DNA of 64,000 nt. Source: JAWKVD01 sp041398225. Lineage in GTDB: Bacteria; Pseudomonadota; Alphaproteobacteria; Caulobacterales; Hyphomonadaceae. The first letter of the stretch is position 1, and each line of letters starts with the position of its first letter. Shown here one piece after another: positions 44,318 through 52,834 of this stretch. A program made the translations under genes and the position numbers. A model generated the notes under the pieces. The model did not search any database. It was not told the DNA's origin and saw only the letters and a program-made list of their open reading frames with translations. The stretch lies in assembly GCA_041398225.1 (NCBI GenBank), contig JAWKVD010000009.1, forward strand, positions 62,001 to 126,000. The letters run 5' to 3'.

Positions 44318-44463
44318 TCGCGCCCTTCAGGCCGGATTTTTCCTGCGCGACAGCACGCGCATTGCGGAACGCCGCTTACAGGGCGTAACGTCGGGGCACA
44401 TCAGACCAGACAGGCGGGCGCCAAGACCCGTATCGGCCGCCAGAGCGGCCAGAGGAGGAATGC

Positions 44464-46158
44464 GTGACGACACGAGCCGAAGCGCTTGCGCGCCTGACGG
44501 CGGCGGGCGAGCCCTACGAACTCGTCGAGATCGAGGCGATCGGCCGCCGGGTGAAGGCCTTCGCCAACGCCCCGCCGACGCTCCGCGAACTCTACGCCAC
44601 CACCCGCTCGGATCAGACCTTCCTCGTCTATGAGGGCGAGCGCCTCACCTTCGAGGAGACCTGGGTCCGCGCTTGCACGCTGGCGCATGCGCTGGTCGAG
44701 GATTTCGGCGTGCGCAAGGGCGACCGCGTCGCCATCGCCATGCGCAACTATCCGGAATGGGTGATCGCCTTCATGGCCGCCACCTCCATCGGCGCCATCG
44801 CCGTCGCGGTGAACGCGCTCTGGCAGCCCGACGAACTCGACTACGGTCTGTCGCATTCCGGCTCGAAAGTGCTGATCGCCGACCGCGAGCGCATCGGCCG
44901 CGCCACGCGCGGCGGCGAACGCGCGCTGGCCATTCCCGCCATCGCCGTGCGCACCGACGACCTGCCACAAGGCGCGCGCGCCTGGGCCGAGGTGATGGCC
45001 CGGACGCCGCACTCGGAAATGCCCGAGGTCGACTTCGGCCCGGACGACGACGCCATCATGTTCTTCACCTCCGGCTCCACCGGCCATCCCAAGGGCGTCG
45101 TCTCCACCCATCGCGGCGTGATCTCGGCGCTGCTGTCATGGGAGCTGGACGCCAAGACGGCGGTGTTCGTCGGCCTCATCCCCGCGCCCGATCCCGAAGC
45201 GCCGCAGCAGGCCGCGCTGCTCGGCATCCCGCTCTTCCACGTCACCGGCTGCCACAACGTCTTCCTGATGTGCTACCGCACCCAGCGGCGCATGGTCTCG
45301 ATGTACAAATGGGACGCGGCGAAGGCCGCCGAACTGGTCGAGCGCGAACGGATCACCGCCTTCACCGCGCCGTCGGCCGTCACCGGCGATCTCATCGCCG
45401 AGGCCGCGCGTTCGGGTCACGACCTGTCCTCGCTCTCGCTTGTCGGCGGCGGCGGCGCGGCGCGCGCGCCCGAACAGGTTCGCGCCATCGCCAAGGCCTT
45501 CGGCAAGGCGCTTCCGGCCACCGGCTGGGGCATGACCGAGACCAACGCCATCGGCGCCGGCATCGGCTATCAGGACTATCTCGACCACCCTGAAAGCTCC
45601 GGCCGCTGTTCGGCCGTGCTCGAGCTGCGCATCGTCGACGAGGCCGGCAAGGTCTTGCCCGCCAATGCGCGCGGCGAGCTTCAGGTGCGCGGAACCTCGA
45701 TCATGCGCGAATACTGGAACCGGCCGGACGCCAACGCGGAATCCTTCGTCGACGGCGACTGGTTCCGCACCGGCGACGTCGCCTATCTCGATCCCGAAGG
45801 CTATCTGGTGATCGTCGACCGCATCAAGGACGTGGTCATTCGCGGCGGCGAGAACATCGGCTGCGGCGCCGTCGAGGCCGCGCTCCAGGAGCATCCCGCC
45901 GTCCAGGAAGCCTGCGTCTACGGCGTGCCGGACGCGCGCATGGGCGAGGAGGTCGCCGCCACCGTCTACGCGACGGCGCCCGTCTCCGAACGTGAGCTTC
46001 AGGCCTTCCTCGAACCGCTTCTGGCGAAGTTCGAGATCCCGCGCTTCATCCGCGTCGAGACCCAGCCTCTGGTGCGCGGCGCGACCGGGAAGATTCTCAA
46101 GCGCGAGATTCGCAAGTCCGTCATCGAAAGCATGACCGAACCCGCCGGACGCGGCTGA
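44464..46158 (+). CDS. acyl-CoA synthetase / AMP-dependent ligase
   Basis: This 564-residue adenylate-forming enzyme (ANL family) activates a carboxylic acid as acyl-AMP and then the CoA thioester. The ATP loop FFTSGSTGHPKGV (about 199-211), the Gly-rich SLVGGGGAARAPE, GWGMTETNAIGAG, the hinge DVAYLDPEGYLVIVDRIKD and the late catalytic Lys in RGATGKILKREIR are all present. It starts at GTG after AGGAGG. The substrate is unclear, probably a medium- or long-chain fatty or aromatic acid. It precedes the quinohaemoprotein gene by 114 bases, so alcohol or aldehyde oxidation products could feed it. Confidence 0.9.
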   Translation: MTTRAEALARLTAAGEPYELVEIEAIGRRVKAFANAPPTLRELYATTRSDQTFLVYEGERLTFEETWVRACTLAHALVEDFGVRKGDRVAIAMRNYPEWVIAFMAATSIGAIAVAVNALWQPDELDYGLSHSGSKVLIADRERIGRATRGGERALAIPAIAVRTDDLPQGARAWAEVMARTPHSEMPEVDFGPDDDAIMFFTSGSTGHPKGVVSTHRGVISALLSWELDAKTAVFVGLIPAPDPEAPQQAALLGIPLFHVTGCHNVFLMCYRTQRRMVSMYKWDAAKAAELVERERITAFTAPSAVTGDLIAEAARSGHDLSSLSLVGGGGAARAPEQVRAIAKAFGKALPATGWGMTETNAIGAGIGYQDYLDHPESSGRCSAVLELRIVDEAGKVLPANARGELQVRGTSIMREYWNRPDANAESFVDGDWFRTGDVAYLDPEGYLVIVDRIKDVVIRGGENIGCGAVEAALQEHPAVQEACVYGVPDARMGEEVAATVYATAPVSERELQAFLEPLLAKFEIPRFIRVETQPLVRGATGKILKREIRKSVIESMTEPAGRG

Positions 46159-46272
46159 CGCCCCGGCGGCCCAGACTGCGGCCCATTCTGCGGGCTGACA
46201 TACGCCTGACGGACGCCTAGTGTACGGCATGGATGGCGCGCCGTCAGTGCGCGCAGACCAAGGGGAGGCGAC

Positions 46273-48414
46273 ATGAAACGGCTTACGGCTTGCGCGCTTG
46301 GCGCGGTGGCGATCGCTCTTGCGGGCTGCTCGCCGAAGGACAATCCGGCGGCCCCGCCGCTCACCGCCGCCGACGTCGACGAAGTCGCCATCATCTCCGC
46401 CGACGAAACGCCCGGCATGTGGCTCTCGCACGGCCGCACCTATTCCGAACAGCGCTTCTCCCCGCTCAAGAAGATCGACGCCTCGAATGTCGGCCAGCTC
46501 GGTCTCGCCTGGTACGCCGAACTCGACGCCGACCGCGGCATGGAGGCGACGCCGATCGTCGTCGGCGGCGTGATGTACGTCACCTCCGCCTGGTCCATGG
46601 TCTACGCCCTCGATGCGCGCACCGGCGAACGCATGTGGAGCTACGATCCCGGCGTCGACAAGGCGCGCGGCCAGAAAGCCTGTTGCGACGTCGTCAATCG
46701 CGGCGTCGCGGTGTGGAAGGGCAAGGTCTATGTCGGAACGATCGACGGCCGCCTGATCGCGCTCGACGCGGCGACCGGAAAGCCGGTGTGGGAGAAGGTC
46801 ACGGTCGACCAGTCCCAGCCCTACACCATCACCGGCGCGCCGCGCGTGATGAAGGGCAAGGTGCTGATCGGCAATGGCGGCGGCGAGTTCGGCGTGCGCG
46901 GCTATATGAGCGCCTACGACGCCGAGACCGGCGATCTCTCCTGGCGCTTCTACTTCACGCCCAACCCGAAGAAAGAACCCGACGGCGCGGCCTCCGACGC
47001 CTTCTTCGCCGACAAGGGCAACGCCACCTGGGGCGATGACGGGGTGTGGACCGAAAGCGGCGGCGGCGGAACGGCGTGGGACGCGATCGTCTACGATCCC
47101 GATCTCGATCTCGTTTATATCGGCGTCGGCAACGGCACGCCGTGGAACCGGCGCCTGCGCGATCCGGCCGGCGGCGACAACCTGCTTCTGTCCTCCATCG
47201 TGGCGCTCCGGCCCGACACCGGCGAATATGTCTGGCACTATCAGACCACGCCGGGCGAGAGCTGGGACTACACCGCGACCCAGCCCATCGTCCTCGCCGA
47301 ACTCGAAATCGGCGGCGCGGCCCGCAAGGTGCTGATGCAGGCGCCGAAGAACGGCTATTTCTACGTTCTCGACCGCCAGACCGGAGAGCTGATCTCCGCC
47401 GACAAGTATTCCGACAATTCAAGCTGGACCACGGGCGTCGACATGGACACCGGCCGTCCGGTCGAAACCGCCAATGCGCGTTATGAAACGCCGCAGCAGG
47501 CGGTGCCCGGTCCGCTCGGCAACCACAACTGGCACCCGATGTCGTTCAACCCGTCCACCGGGCTGGTCTACCTGCCGGTGCACACGCTCGCGACCGTCTA
47601 CGCCGAGAAGTCGGACTTCGAATACCGTCCCGGCTTCTGGAACACCGGCACCGACTTCGCCGCGGCGGCCCTGCCCACCGATCCGGCCGAACGCCTCGCC
47701 GTCGCCTCCACCATCAAGGGCGATCTCGTCGCCTGGGACCCGATCGCCCGCAAGGCGCGCTGGACCGTGCCCTATCCCTTCGCGTGGAATGGCGGCACGC
47801 TCACCACCGCCGGCGATCTCGTCTTCGAAGGCGCGATCGACGGCAAGTTCCGCGCCTACAACGCCGAAACCGGCGACAAGCTCTGGGAGGCCGACGCGCA
47901 ATATCCGGTCCAGTCTGGCCCGGTCACCTACACCATCGACGGCGAGCAATACGTCGCCACCACGGCGGGGTGGGGCAGCGCGCTTCCGCTGGCCGGCTCC
48001 ACCGGTCTGCGCATGGGCTCCAACGAGCTTGGCCGCGTGCTGGTCTACAAGATCGGCGGAACCGCGACCCTGCCCGAATACGAAACCGTGCAGGTGACGC
48101 CTCAGGCCCCGGCCGACGATTTCGGCAACGCCGCGCAGATCGCCGCCGGCAAGGAGCTTTACTTCAACAACTGCATGGTCTGTCACGGCGATGCGGCGCA
48201 GAACGGCGGCATCACGCCCGACCTGCGCTGGTCGGCCCAGCTCGCCGATGCGGAGACCTTCGCCGAAGTGGTGTTCGGCGGCAGCCGCGCCAGCCGCGGC
48301 ATGGCCAGCTTCACCGGCGCCTTCAGCCCCGAAGAGGCCGAGGAGATCCGCGCCTACATCGTCAACCGCGCGCACGAAGACCTGCGCGTGATGCAGGCCC
48401 AGTCCACGCAATAG
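46273..48414 (+). CDS. PQQ-dependent quinohaemoprotein dehydrogenase, lipoprotein type
   Basis: This 713-residue periplasmic alcohol dehydrogenase has an eight-bladed propeller with tryptophan-docking repeats (LDAATGKPVWE, YDAETGDLSWRF, VLDRQTGELISA). Its vicinal disulphide pair is Cys137-Cys138 (KACCDVVNRG), as in PQQ alcohol dehydrogenases. The C-terminal cytochrome c domain has CMVCH at 634-638. The signal ends in ALAGC, so it is predicted to be membrane-anchored rather than soluble. No PQQ synthesis gene is visible here. A tandem echo of CGACGCAATAAGCCTTC and then a terminator follow. Confidence 0.92.
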   Translation: MKRLTACALGAVAIALAGCSPKDNPAAPPLTAADVDEVAIISADETPGMWLSHGRTYSEQRFSPLKKIDASNVGQLGLAWYAELDADRGMEATPIVVGGVMYVTSAWSMVYALDARTGERMWSYDPGVDKARGQKACCDVVNRGVAVWKGKVYVGTIDGRLIALDAATGKPVWEKVTVDQSQPYTITGAPRVMKGKVLIGNGGGEFGVRGYMSAYDAETGDLSWRFYFTPNPKKEPDGAASDAFFADKGNATWGDDGVWTESGGGGTAWDAIVYDPDLDLVYIGVGNGTPWNRRLRDPAGGDNLLLSSIVALRPDTGEYVWHYQTTPGESWDYTATQPIVLAELEIGGAARKVLMQAPKNGYFYVLDRQTGELISADKYSDNSSWTTGVDMDTGRPVETANARYETPQQAVPGPLGNHNWHPMSFNPSTGLVYLPVHTLATVYAEKSDFEYRPGFWNTGTDFAAAALPTDPAERLAVASTIKGDLVAWDPIARKARWTVPYPFAWNGGTLTTAGDLVFEGAIDGKFRAYNAETGDKLWEADAQYPVQSGPVTYTIDGEQYVATTAGWGSALPLAGSTGLRMGSNELGRVLVYKIGGTATLPEYETVQVTPQAPADDFGNAAQIAAGKELYFNNCMVCHGDAAQNGGITPDLRWSAQLADAETFAEVVFGGSRASRGMASFTGAFSPEEAEEIRAYIVNRAHEDLRVMQAQSTQ

Positions 48415-48452
48415 GCCTTCCGACGCAATAAGCCTTCCGACGCAACAAATTC

Positions 48453-48489
48453 GGGCGCGCGATCGATCGGATCGCGCGCCCGATTGTTT
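48453..48489 (+). terminator. rho-independent terminator after the quinohaemoprotein gene
   Basis: A perfect 12-bp stem (48453-48464 with 48470-48481, loop GATCG) is followed by GATTGTTT. It lies 39 bases after the stop codon. Confidence 0.75.
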
Positions 48490-48541
48490 CAGCTCCCCAT
48501 GCATGGCAGGCTCGCGCCATTGCTTTGGGGGAGTTGGGGGT

Positions 48542-49537
48542 ATGCGCAAAATCATTCTTGCGGCCGTTCTGGCTGCGGCGCCGGCGGCGTTGTCCGAAAT
48601 CGTGTTCGCGCGACAGGCGATCGCGCAGGAGCCGCCGGCTCCAACGGCGTCCGGTCCGGATGCGGCCGGCGCATCGGACCTTGGCGGGTTGAGCGAAGAA
48701 GAGCTTGAAGCCGCGTTCGAGGCCTACAAGCAGCAGTTCGACGCCTCGCTCACGCGCCGCACCGGTCATGTCGACCTGCCGGTCGGGTTCGCCGCGCTCG
48801 AAGTGCCCGACGGCTATTATTATCTCGATCCGCAGGACGCCAAGCGCGTCCTTGAGGAAGCGTGGGACAACCCGCCGACCGACACGCTCTCGCAGGGCAT
48901 GTTGTTCCCGGCCGCCTATTCCCCGCTCGATGACGGCAGCTGGGGCGTTCTCGTCGAATACGAGGAGACCGGTTACGTCTCCGACGACGACGCCGCCGGC
49001 ATCGACTACGACGCGCTGATTGGGCAGATCCGCAAGGATCAGAAGCGCATCAACAAGGCGCGCGAGAAGCAGGGCTACGAACCGATCGAGATCGTGCGCT
49101 GGGCCTCGCCGCCGCACTATGACGGCGCTTCGCACAAGCTCTACTGGGCCAAGGAGCTGAAGTTCGGCGAGGAAGAGCTGCACACCCTCAACTACGAGAT
49201 GCGCATTCTCGGTCGCAGCGGCGTGCTGTCGATGAATTTCATCGCCGCGATCGACGATCTCGACCGCATCGAGACCGCCTCGCCCGCCGTGCTGCGGATG
49301 GCCGCCTTCGAGCCCGGCAAGCGCTACGAGGACTTCGATCCCAAGATCGACAAGAAGGCCGGCTTCGGCGTCGCCGGGCTCATCGCCGGCGGCGGTGCGG
49401 CGGCTCTGCTGGCCAAGAAGGCGGGGCTGTTCTCGATCGCGCTGCTGCTGCTCAAGAAGGGCTGGGTGGTGATCGTCGCCCTCTTCGCGGGCGCTGGCGG
49501 CGTGATCCAGCGCTTCTTCGGCAAGAAGACGTCCTGA
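48542..49537 (+). CDS. DUF2167 family membrane protein
   Basis: This 331-residue protein has a signal peptide to about residue 28, a long soluble domain typical of DUF2167 (TGHVDLPVGFAALEVPDGYY, GMLFPAAYSP, WGVLVEYEETGYVSDDDA, IVRWASPPHYDGASHKLYWA) and two C-terminal hydrophobic helices (about 275-320). The soluble part is probably periplasmic. The family is widespread in proteobacteria without an established role. The start at 48542 (MRKIILAAV) follows GGGGG. It converges on the next gene with a bidirectional terminator between. Confidence 0.85.
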   Translation: MRKIILAAVLAAAPAALSEIVFARQAIAQEPPAPTASGPDAAGASDLGGLSEEELEAAFEAYKQQFDASLTRRTGHVDLPVGFAALEVPDGYYYLDPQDAKRVLEEAWDNPPTDTLSQGMLFPAAYSPLDDGSWGVLVEYEETGYVSDDDAAGIDYDALIGQIRKDQKRINKAREKQGYEPIEIVRWASPPHYDGASHKLYWAKELKFGEEELHTLNYEMRILGRSGVLSMNFIAAIDDLDRIETASPAVLRMAAFEPGKRYEDFDPKIDKKAGFGVAGLIAGGGAAALLAKKAGLFSIALLLLKKGWVVIVALFAGAGGVIQRFFGKKTS

Positions 49538-49590
49538 TCGTCTCCGGCCGCCTGCGCGGCGCATCGCGCCGCCGCCGCGCCTGACGACAA

Positions 49591-49617
49591 AACGCCCGGA
49601 CCTTCGGTCCGGGCGTT
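49591..49617. terminator. bidirectional terminator between convergent genes
   Basis: A perfect 12-bp stem (49591-49602 with 49606-49617, loop TTC) lies between converging genes. On the minus strand it is followed by GTTTTG, giving a proper T-tract; on the plus strand the tract is weaker. Confidence 0.75.
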
Positions 49618-49650
49618 CGCCGTTTCATCTGGGGCCTTTTCGGCCCGAAC

Positions 49651-50271
49651 CTATTTCGGGTTGCAGTAGATCAGGAAGTTCTGCGATTCCGCCGCCATGT
49701 CCTTCAGCGAGCCGATATACTTGGCGTTGACCTTCGCCGCCGGGTCGCGAACGAACGCCCACTCCACATCGCCCTTGTCGGAAGCGAACGACGCCATGTC
49801 GAGCTGCGCCATCGTGCGCAGGCCGACCGAATCCCATTCGAACTCGAACGCCGAACCCTGCGCCGCCGCCACGAACTTGCCCGGCAGGGGCAGGGCCTGC
49901 GCGCCCATGCGCAGGCGATAGGTCGCGCTCTGGCCGACGCGGTTGGCCGGCTGGTTGAACAGCTTGCCGTACAGCGATCCGTTGTCCGGATTGCAGGTCA
50001 CGGCGAGGCCCGCCGGCGTCTCCACGCTGCCGCCGTCCGGCGTCAGCGCCAGGATCGGCTGTTGCGGCAGCAGGCGCTCCTCGGCCTTCCAGCCCGACGT
50101 GGCGGCGATGTTCATCATCGTCGGCGTGGTCACGGCGCCGCCCGCCGGGCTTCCGCCCGCCGTCGCGGTTCCGCCGGCGCCGCCCGGTTCGGGGCTGGAG
50201 GCGCAGCCGGCCGCCATCAGCGCGGCGACGCCCGCCGCCGCCGTCATTTTCAGCATGCTCATCGTCGTCAT
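49651..50271 (-). CDS. hypothetical lipoprotein
   Basis: This 206-residue protein has a signal and lipobox ending at Cys23 (ALMAAGC), a Gly/Ala/Pro-rich linker and a beta-rich domain (about 60-206). The domain has two Cys (AVTCNPDNG and the C-terminal FLIYCNPK) that may pair. I do not recognise the family. Several ATGs near the start (MTTMSMLKM) make the exact initiation uncertain by a few residues. It is followed by a strong terminator. Confidence 0.75.
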   Translation of the reverse strand: MTTMSMLKMTAAAGVAALMAAGCASSPEPGGAGGTATAGGSPAGGAVTTPTMMNIAATSGWKAEERLLPQQPILALTPDGGSVETPAGLAVTCNPDNGSLYGKLFNQPANRVGQSATYRLRMGAQALPLPGKFVAAAQGSAFEFEWDSVGLRTMAQLDMASFASDKGDVEWAFVRDPAAKVNAKYIGSLKDMAAESQNFLIYCNPK

Positions 50272-50329
50272 GATCGTTCCTCCGACCTCACAATACGGCT
50301 TCGATGCGGCGTCCCCGCCGACTCGCGTT

Positions 50330-51325
50330 CTAGTCGATCGTCACGACAACTTTGCCCTTCGCGCGGCGCTCGGCGAGCTCTTTTATGGCGTCGGCGGCCT
50401 TTTCGAGCGGATATGCGTTCGAGATGTGCGGCCGAATCGCCCCTTCCGCGTACAGGCGGAACAGGTCGGCCAGGTTGTCCGCGTGTCCCTTGGGATCGCG
50501 CGCCACGAAGGCGCCCCAGAAAACGCCCACGATCTGGCAGGATTTCAGCAGCGTCAGGTTCAGCGGCGGGCGCGGGATTCCGGCCGGGAAGCCGATCACC
50601 AGATAGCGTCCGTCCCAGTTCATCGCCCGCAGCGAGGGTTCGCAGTAATCCCCGCCGACGCCGTCATAGATCACGTCGACGCCGCCGCCGCCCAGCTCCT
50701 TGATCTGGTCCGACAGCGCTTTTTGCTGGTCCTTGCTCAGCGGGTTCTCGGGATAGACGAAGCCCTTGGCGGCGCCCTTCGAGATCGCGAAATCGACCTT
50801 CTCCTGCGTCGAGGCGGCGGCGATCACGGTCGCGCCCATCGCCTTGCCCAGCTCCACGGCGGCGAGGCCCACGCCCCCGGCCGCGCCCAGCACCAGCAGC
50901 GTCTCGCCGGGCTGGATCTTCGCGCGATCCTTCAGCGCGTAGTGCGATGTGCCGTAGGTCATCAGGAAGGCGGCGCCTTCTTCGAACGGCATGGTGTCCG
51001 GCAGCACGGTCATGCGCTTGGCGTCGGTCAGCACTTCCTCGGCCATGCCGCCCGCGCCGATCGATCCGAACACCTTGTCGCCCGGCTTGATGTTGGAGAC
51101 GCCCTCGCCGACCGCCTTCACCACGCCGGCGATCTCGCCGCCCGGCGAGAACGGGCGCGGCGGCTTGAACTGGTACATGTCCTGGATGATCAGGAAGTCC
51201 GGGAAGTTCACGCCCACCGCTTTCACGCTGATCACCGCCTGGCCCGGCCCCGCTTCGGGCGAGGGCACGTCCTCCAGAACCAGCGTGTCGGGAAGGCCGG
51301 GGGCCTTGGAGAGAAGGGCTTTCAT
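50330..51325 (-). CDS. NADPH:quinone oxidoreductase (zinc-free MDR family)
   Basis: This 331-residue medium-chain dehydrogenase/reductase reduces quinones or enones with NADPH. It has the quinone-reductase signatures VGVNFPDFLIIQDMYQ and PGGEIAGVVKAVGEGV, and the Rossmann motif LGAAGGVGLAAVELG (Gly147-Gly153). The structural and catalytic zinc ligands of alcohol dehydrogenases are absent. Length is normal. It is divergent from the epoxide hydrolase gene, about 200 bases apart; both could serve detoxification of reactive carbonyls and epoxides, though that is speculation. Confidence 0.9.
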   Translation of the reverse strand: MKALLSKAPGLPDTLVLEDVPSPEAGPGQAVISVKAVGVNFPDFLIIQDMYQFKPPRPFSPGGEIAGVVKAVGEGVSNIKPGDKVFGSIGAGGMAEEVLTDAKRMTVLPDTMPFEEGAAFLMTYGTSHYALKDRAKIQPGETLLVLGAAGGVGLAAVELGKAMGATVIAAASTQEKVDFAISKGAAKGFVYPENPLSKDQQKALSDQIKELGGGGVDVIYDGVGGDYCEPSLRAMNWDGRYLVIGFPAGIPRPPLNLTLLKSCQIVGVFWGAFVARDPKGHADNLADLFRLYAEGAIRPHISNAYPLEKAADAIKELAERRAKGKVVVTID

Positions 51326-51527
51326 TGAGTGGAACGCTCCCGGAAGTCTTCTTGAGGTTGATTTGGCCGGGACCCTAGCGGAGCGTGCCGGGCAGGGGAA
51401 GCGTGTGGCGGGATGCGCGCTTGCCGTTCGCGTTCAGGTCTGGAACTGTGGCGCAAAGCGCGTCGGGTCCGTCCGTGTCCCGCGCCGACAGAACAGCGCC
51501 GCGCTGGCGCGAAGGGGGAGGCCGACC

Positions 51528-52676
51528 ATGCAGAAGACCATGTTCGAAACCATGCGCGGATCGTCGCCCGCCGGCGAGCGAACGCGCGAACGGCGCGGCT
51601 TGCGCGTCGGCCTTGCGGCGGTCGCCGCGCTTTGTGCGGGGCTGTTCGCCTCGGCCTGCGTTCACGAAAAGGCGGAAAACACCATGACCGAAAGCGCGAT
51701 GATCGAAGGCGTCACCATGCGCATGATCGAGACCAACGGCATCACCCTGCGCGTGGCCGAGGCCGGACCCAGGGACGGACCGCTGGTCCTGCTCGTCCAT
51801 GGCTGGCCGGAAAGCTGGTATTCCTGGCGCCATCAGATCCCCGCCATCGCGGCGGCCGGCTATCACGTCCTCGCGCCCGACATGCGCGGCTATGGCGGCT
51901 CGGACCGTCCGCCCAATGTCGAGGATTACGACATCCACCACACCACCGGCGATCTTGTCGGCCTCGTCGACGCCGCCGGCGCCGACAAGGCGATCATCAT
52001 CGGCCACGACTGGGGCTCGATCATCGCCTGGAACAGCATGCTGCTGCATCCCGATCGCTACAGCGCGCTCTACGCCATGAGCGTGCCCTATGGCGGTCGC
52101 GGCCGCGTCTCTCCGCTGGCGGCGATGAAGAAGGCCAACGGCGATAATTTCTACTACATCCTCTACCATCAGGAGCCCGGCGTCGCGGAGGCCGAATACG
52201 ACGCCGACCCGCGCGGCATTCTCAGCCGTCTCTACGCCTCGCCCGATACGCCGCGCGAACCGCCGGTCATCACCGATCCCAAGCGCTCGGCGGGCGGCTG
52301 GATCGGGCGTCTCGGCAAGCCGAAGGAATTGCCGGCCTGGCTCGCCGAAAAAGACCTCGACTACATCGTCAGCGAGTTCAAACAGTCCGGCTTCCGCGGC
52401 GGGGTGAACTACTACCGCAATTTCGACCGCAACTGGGAGACCACCGCCGATCTCGACGGCAAGACCATCTCGGTCCCCGTCGCCTTCCTCGCCGGCGAGG
52501 AGGACATCGTCATTCGCGGCGCCACGGCCGACCAGTTGACCGCCTCGATGTCGAACGTCGCCAAGGATCTCCGCTCGGTGACGCTCATCCCGCACGCCGG
52601 TCACTGGATTCAGCAGGAGGAGCCCGAGAAGGTGAACGCCCTCGTGCTCGATTTCCTCGCCAGCCTGAAGAAGTAG
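51528..52676 (+). CDS. epoxide hydrolase-like alpha/beta hydrolase, probable lipoprotein
   Basis: This 382-residue protein has the epoxide-hydrolase layout: oxyanion motif LVHGWPESWYSW (about 90-100), nucleophile Asp161 in IIGHDWGS, a cap domain, a late acid in LAGEEDIVI and the base His in IPHAGHWIQQEEPEKV. Unusually, it begins with a basic stretch and a hydrophobic segment ending LFASAC (Cys44), which suggests a lipoprotein or at least export. A later ATG (at about 51684) would give a cytosolic form without the leader. The start at 51528 has GGGGGAG upstream. Confidence 0.85.
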   Translation: MQKTMFETMRGSSPAGERTRERRGLRVGLAAVAALCAGLFASACVHEKAENTMTESAMIEGVTMRMIETNGITLRVAEAGPRDGPLVLLVHGWPESWYSWRHQIPAIAAAGYHVLAPDMRGYGGSDRPPNVEDYDIHHTTGDLVGLVDAAGADKAIIIGHDWGSIIAWNSMLLHPDRYSALYAMSVPYGGRGRVSPLAAMKKANGDNFYYILYHQEPGVAEAEYDADPRGILSRLYASPDTPREPPVITDPKRSAGGWIGRLGKPKELPAWLAEKDLDYIVSEFKQSGFRGGVNYYRNFDRNWETTADLDGKTISVPVAFLAGEEDIVIRGATADQLTASMSNVAKDLRSVTLIPHAGHWIQQEEPEKVNALVLDFLASLKK

Positions 52677-52834
52677 ATGCGGTCCCCGGCGGCGCGGTCC
52701 CCGGCGGCGCGGTCGCGCGTCGCCGGGCGGGGCCGCACGGGTTAGCGCCGGCGATCACAAACGTTAGCGTCAGGCAAGCGGATATTTACCTTTAAGGCGC
52801 ACATATGGTCCCCGACGATGTGGGTGTGGGACCT

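Noticed and set aside
45136..47238. 700-codon minus-strand frame across the acyl-CoA synthetase and quinohaemoprotein genes
   Set aside because: No protein motifs and no start context; both plus-strand genes are complete families.
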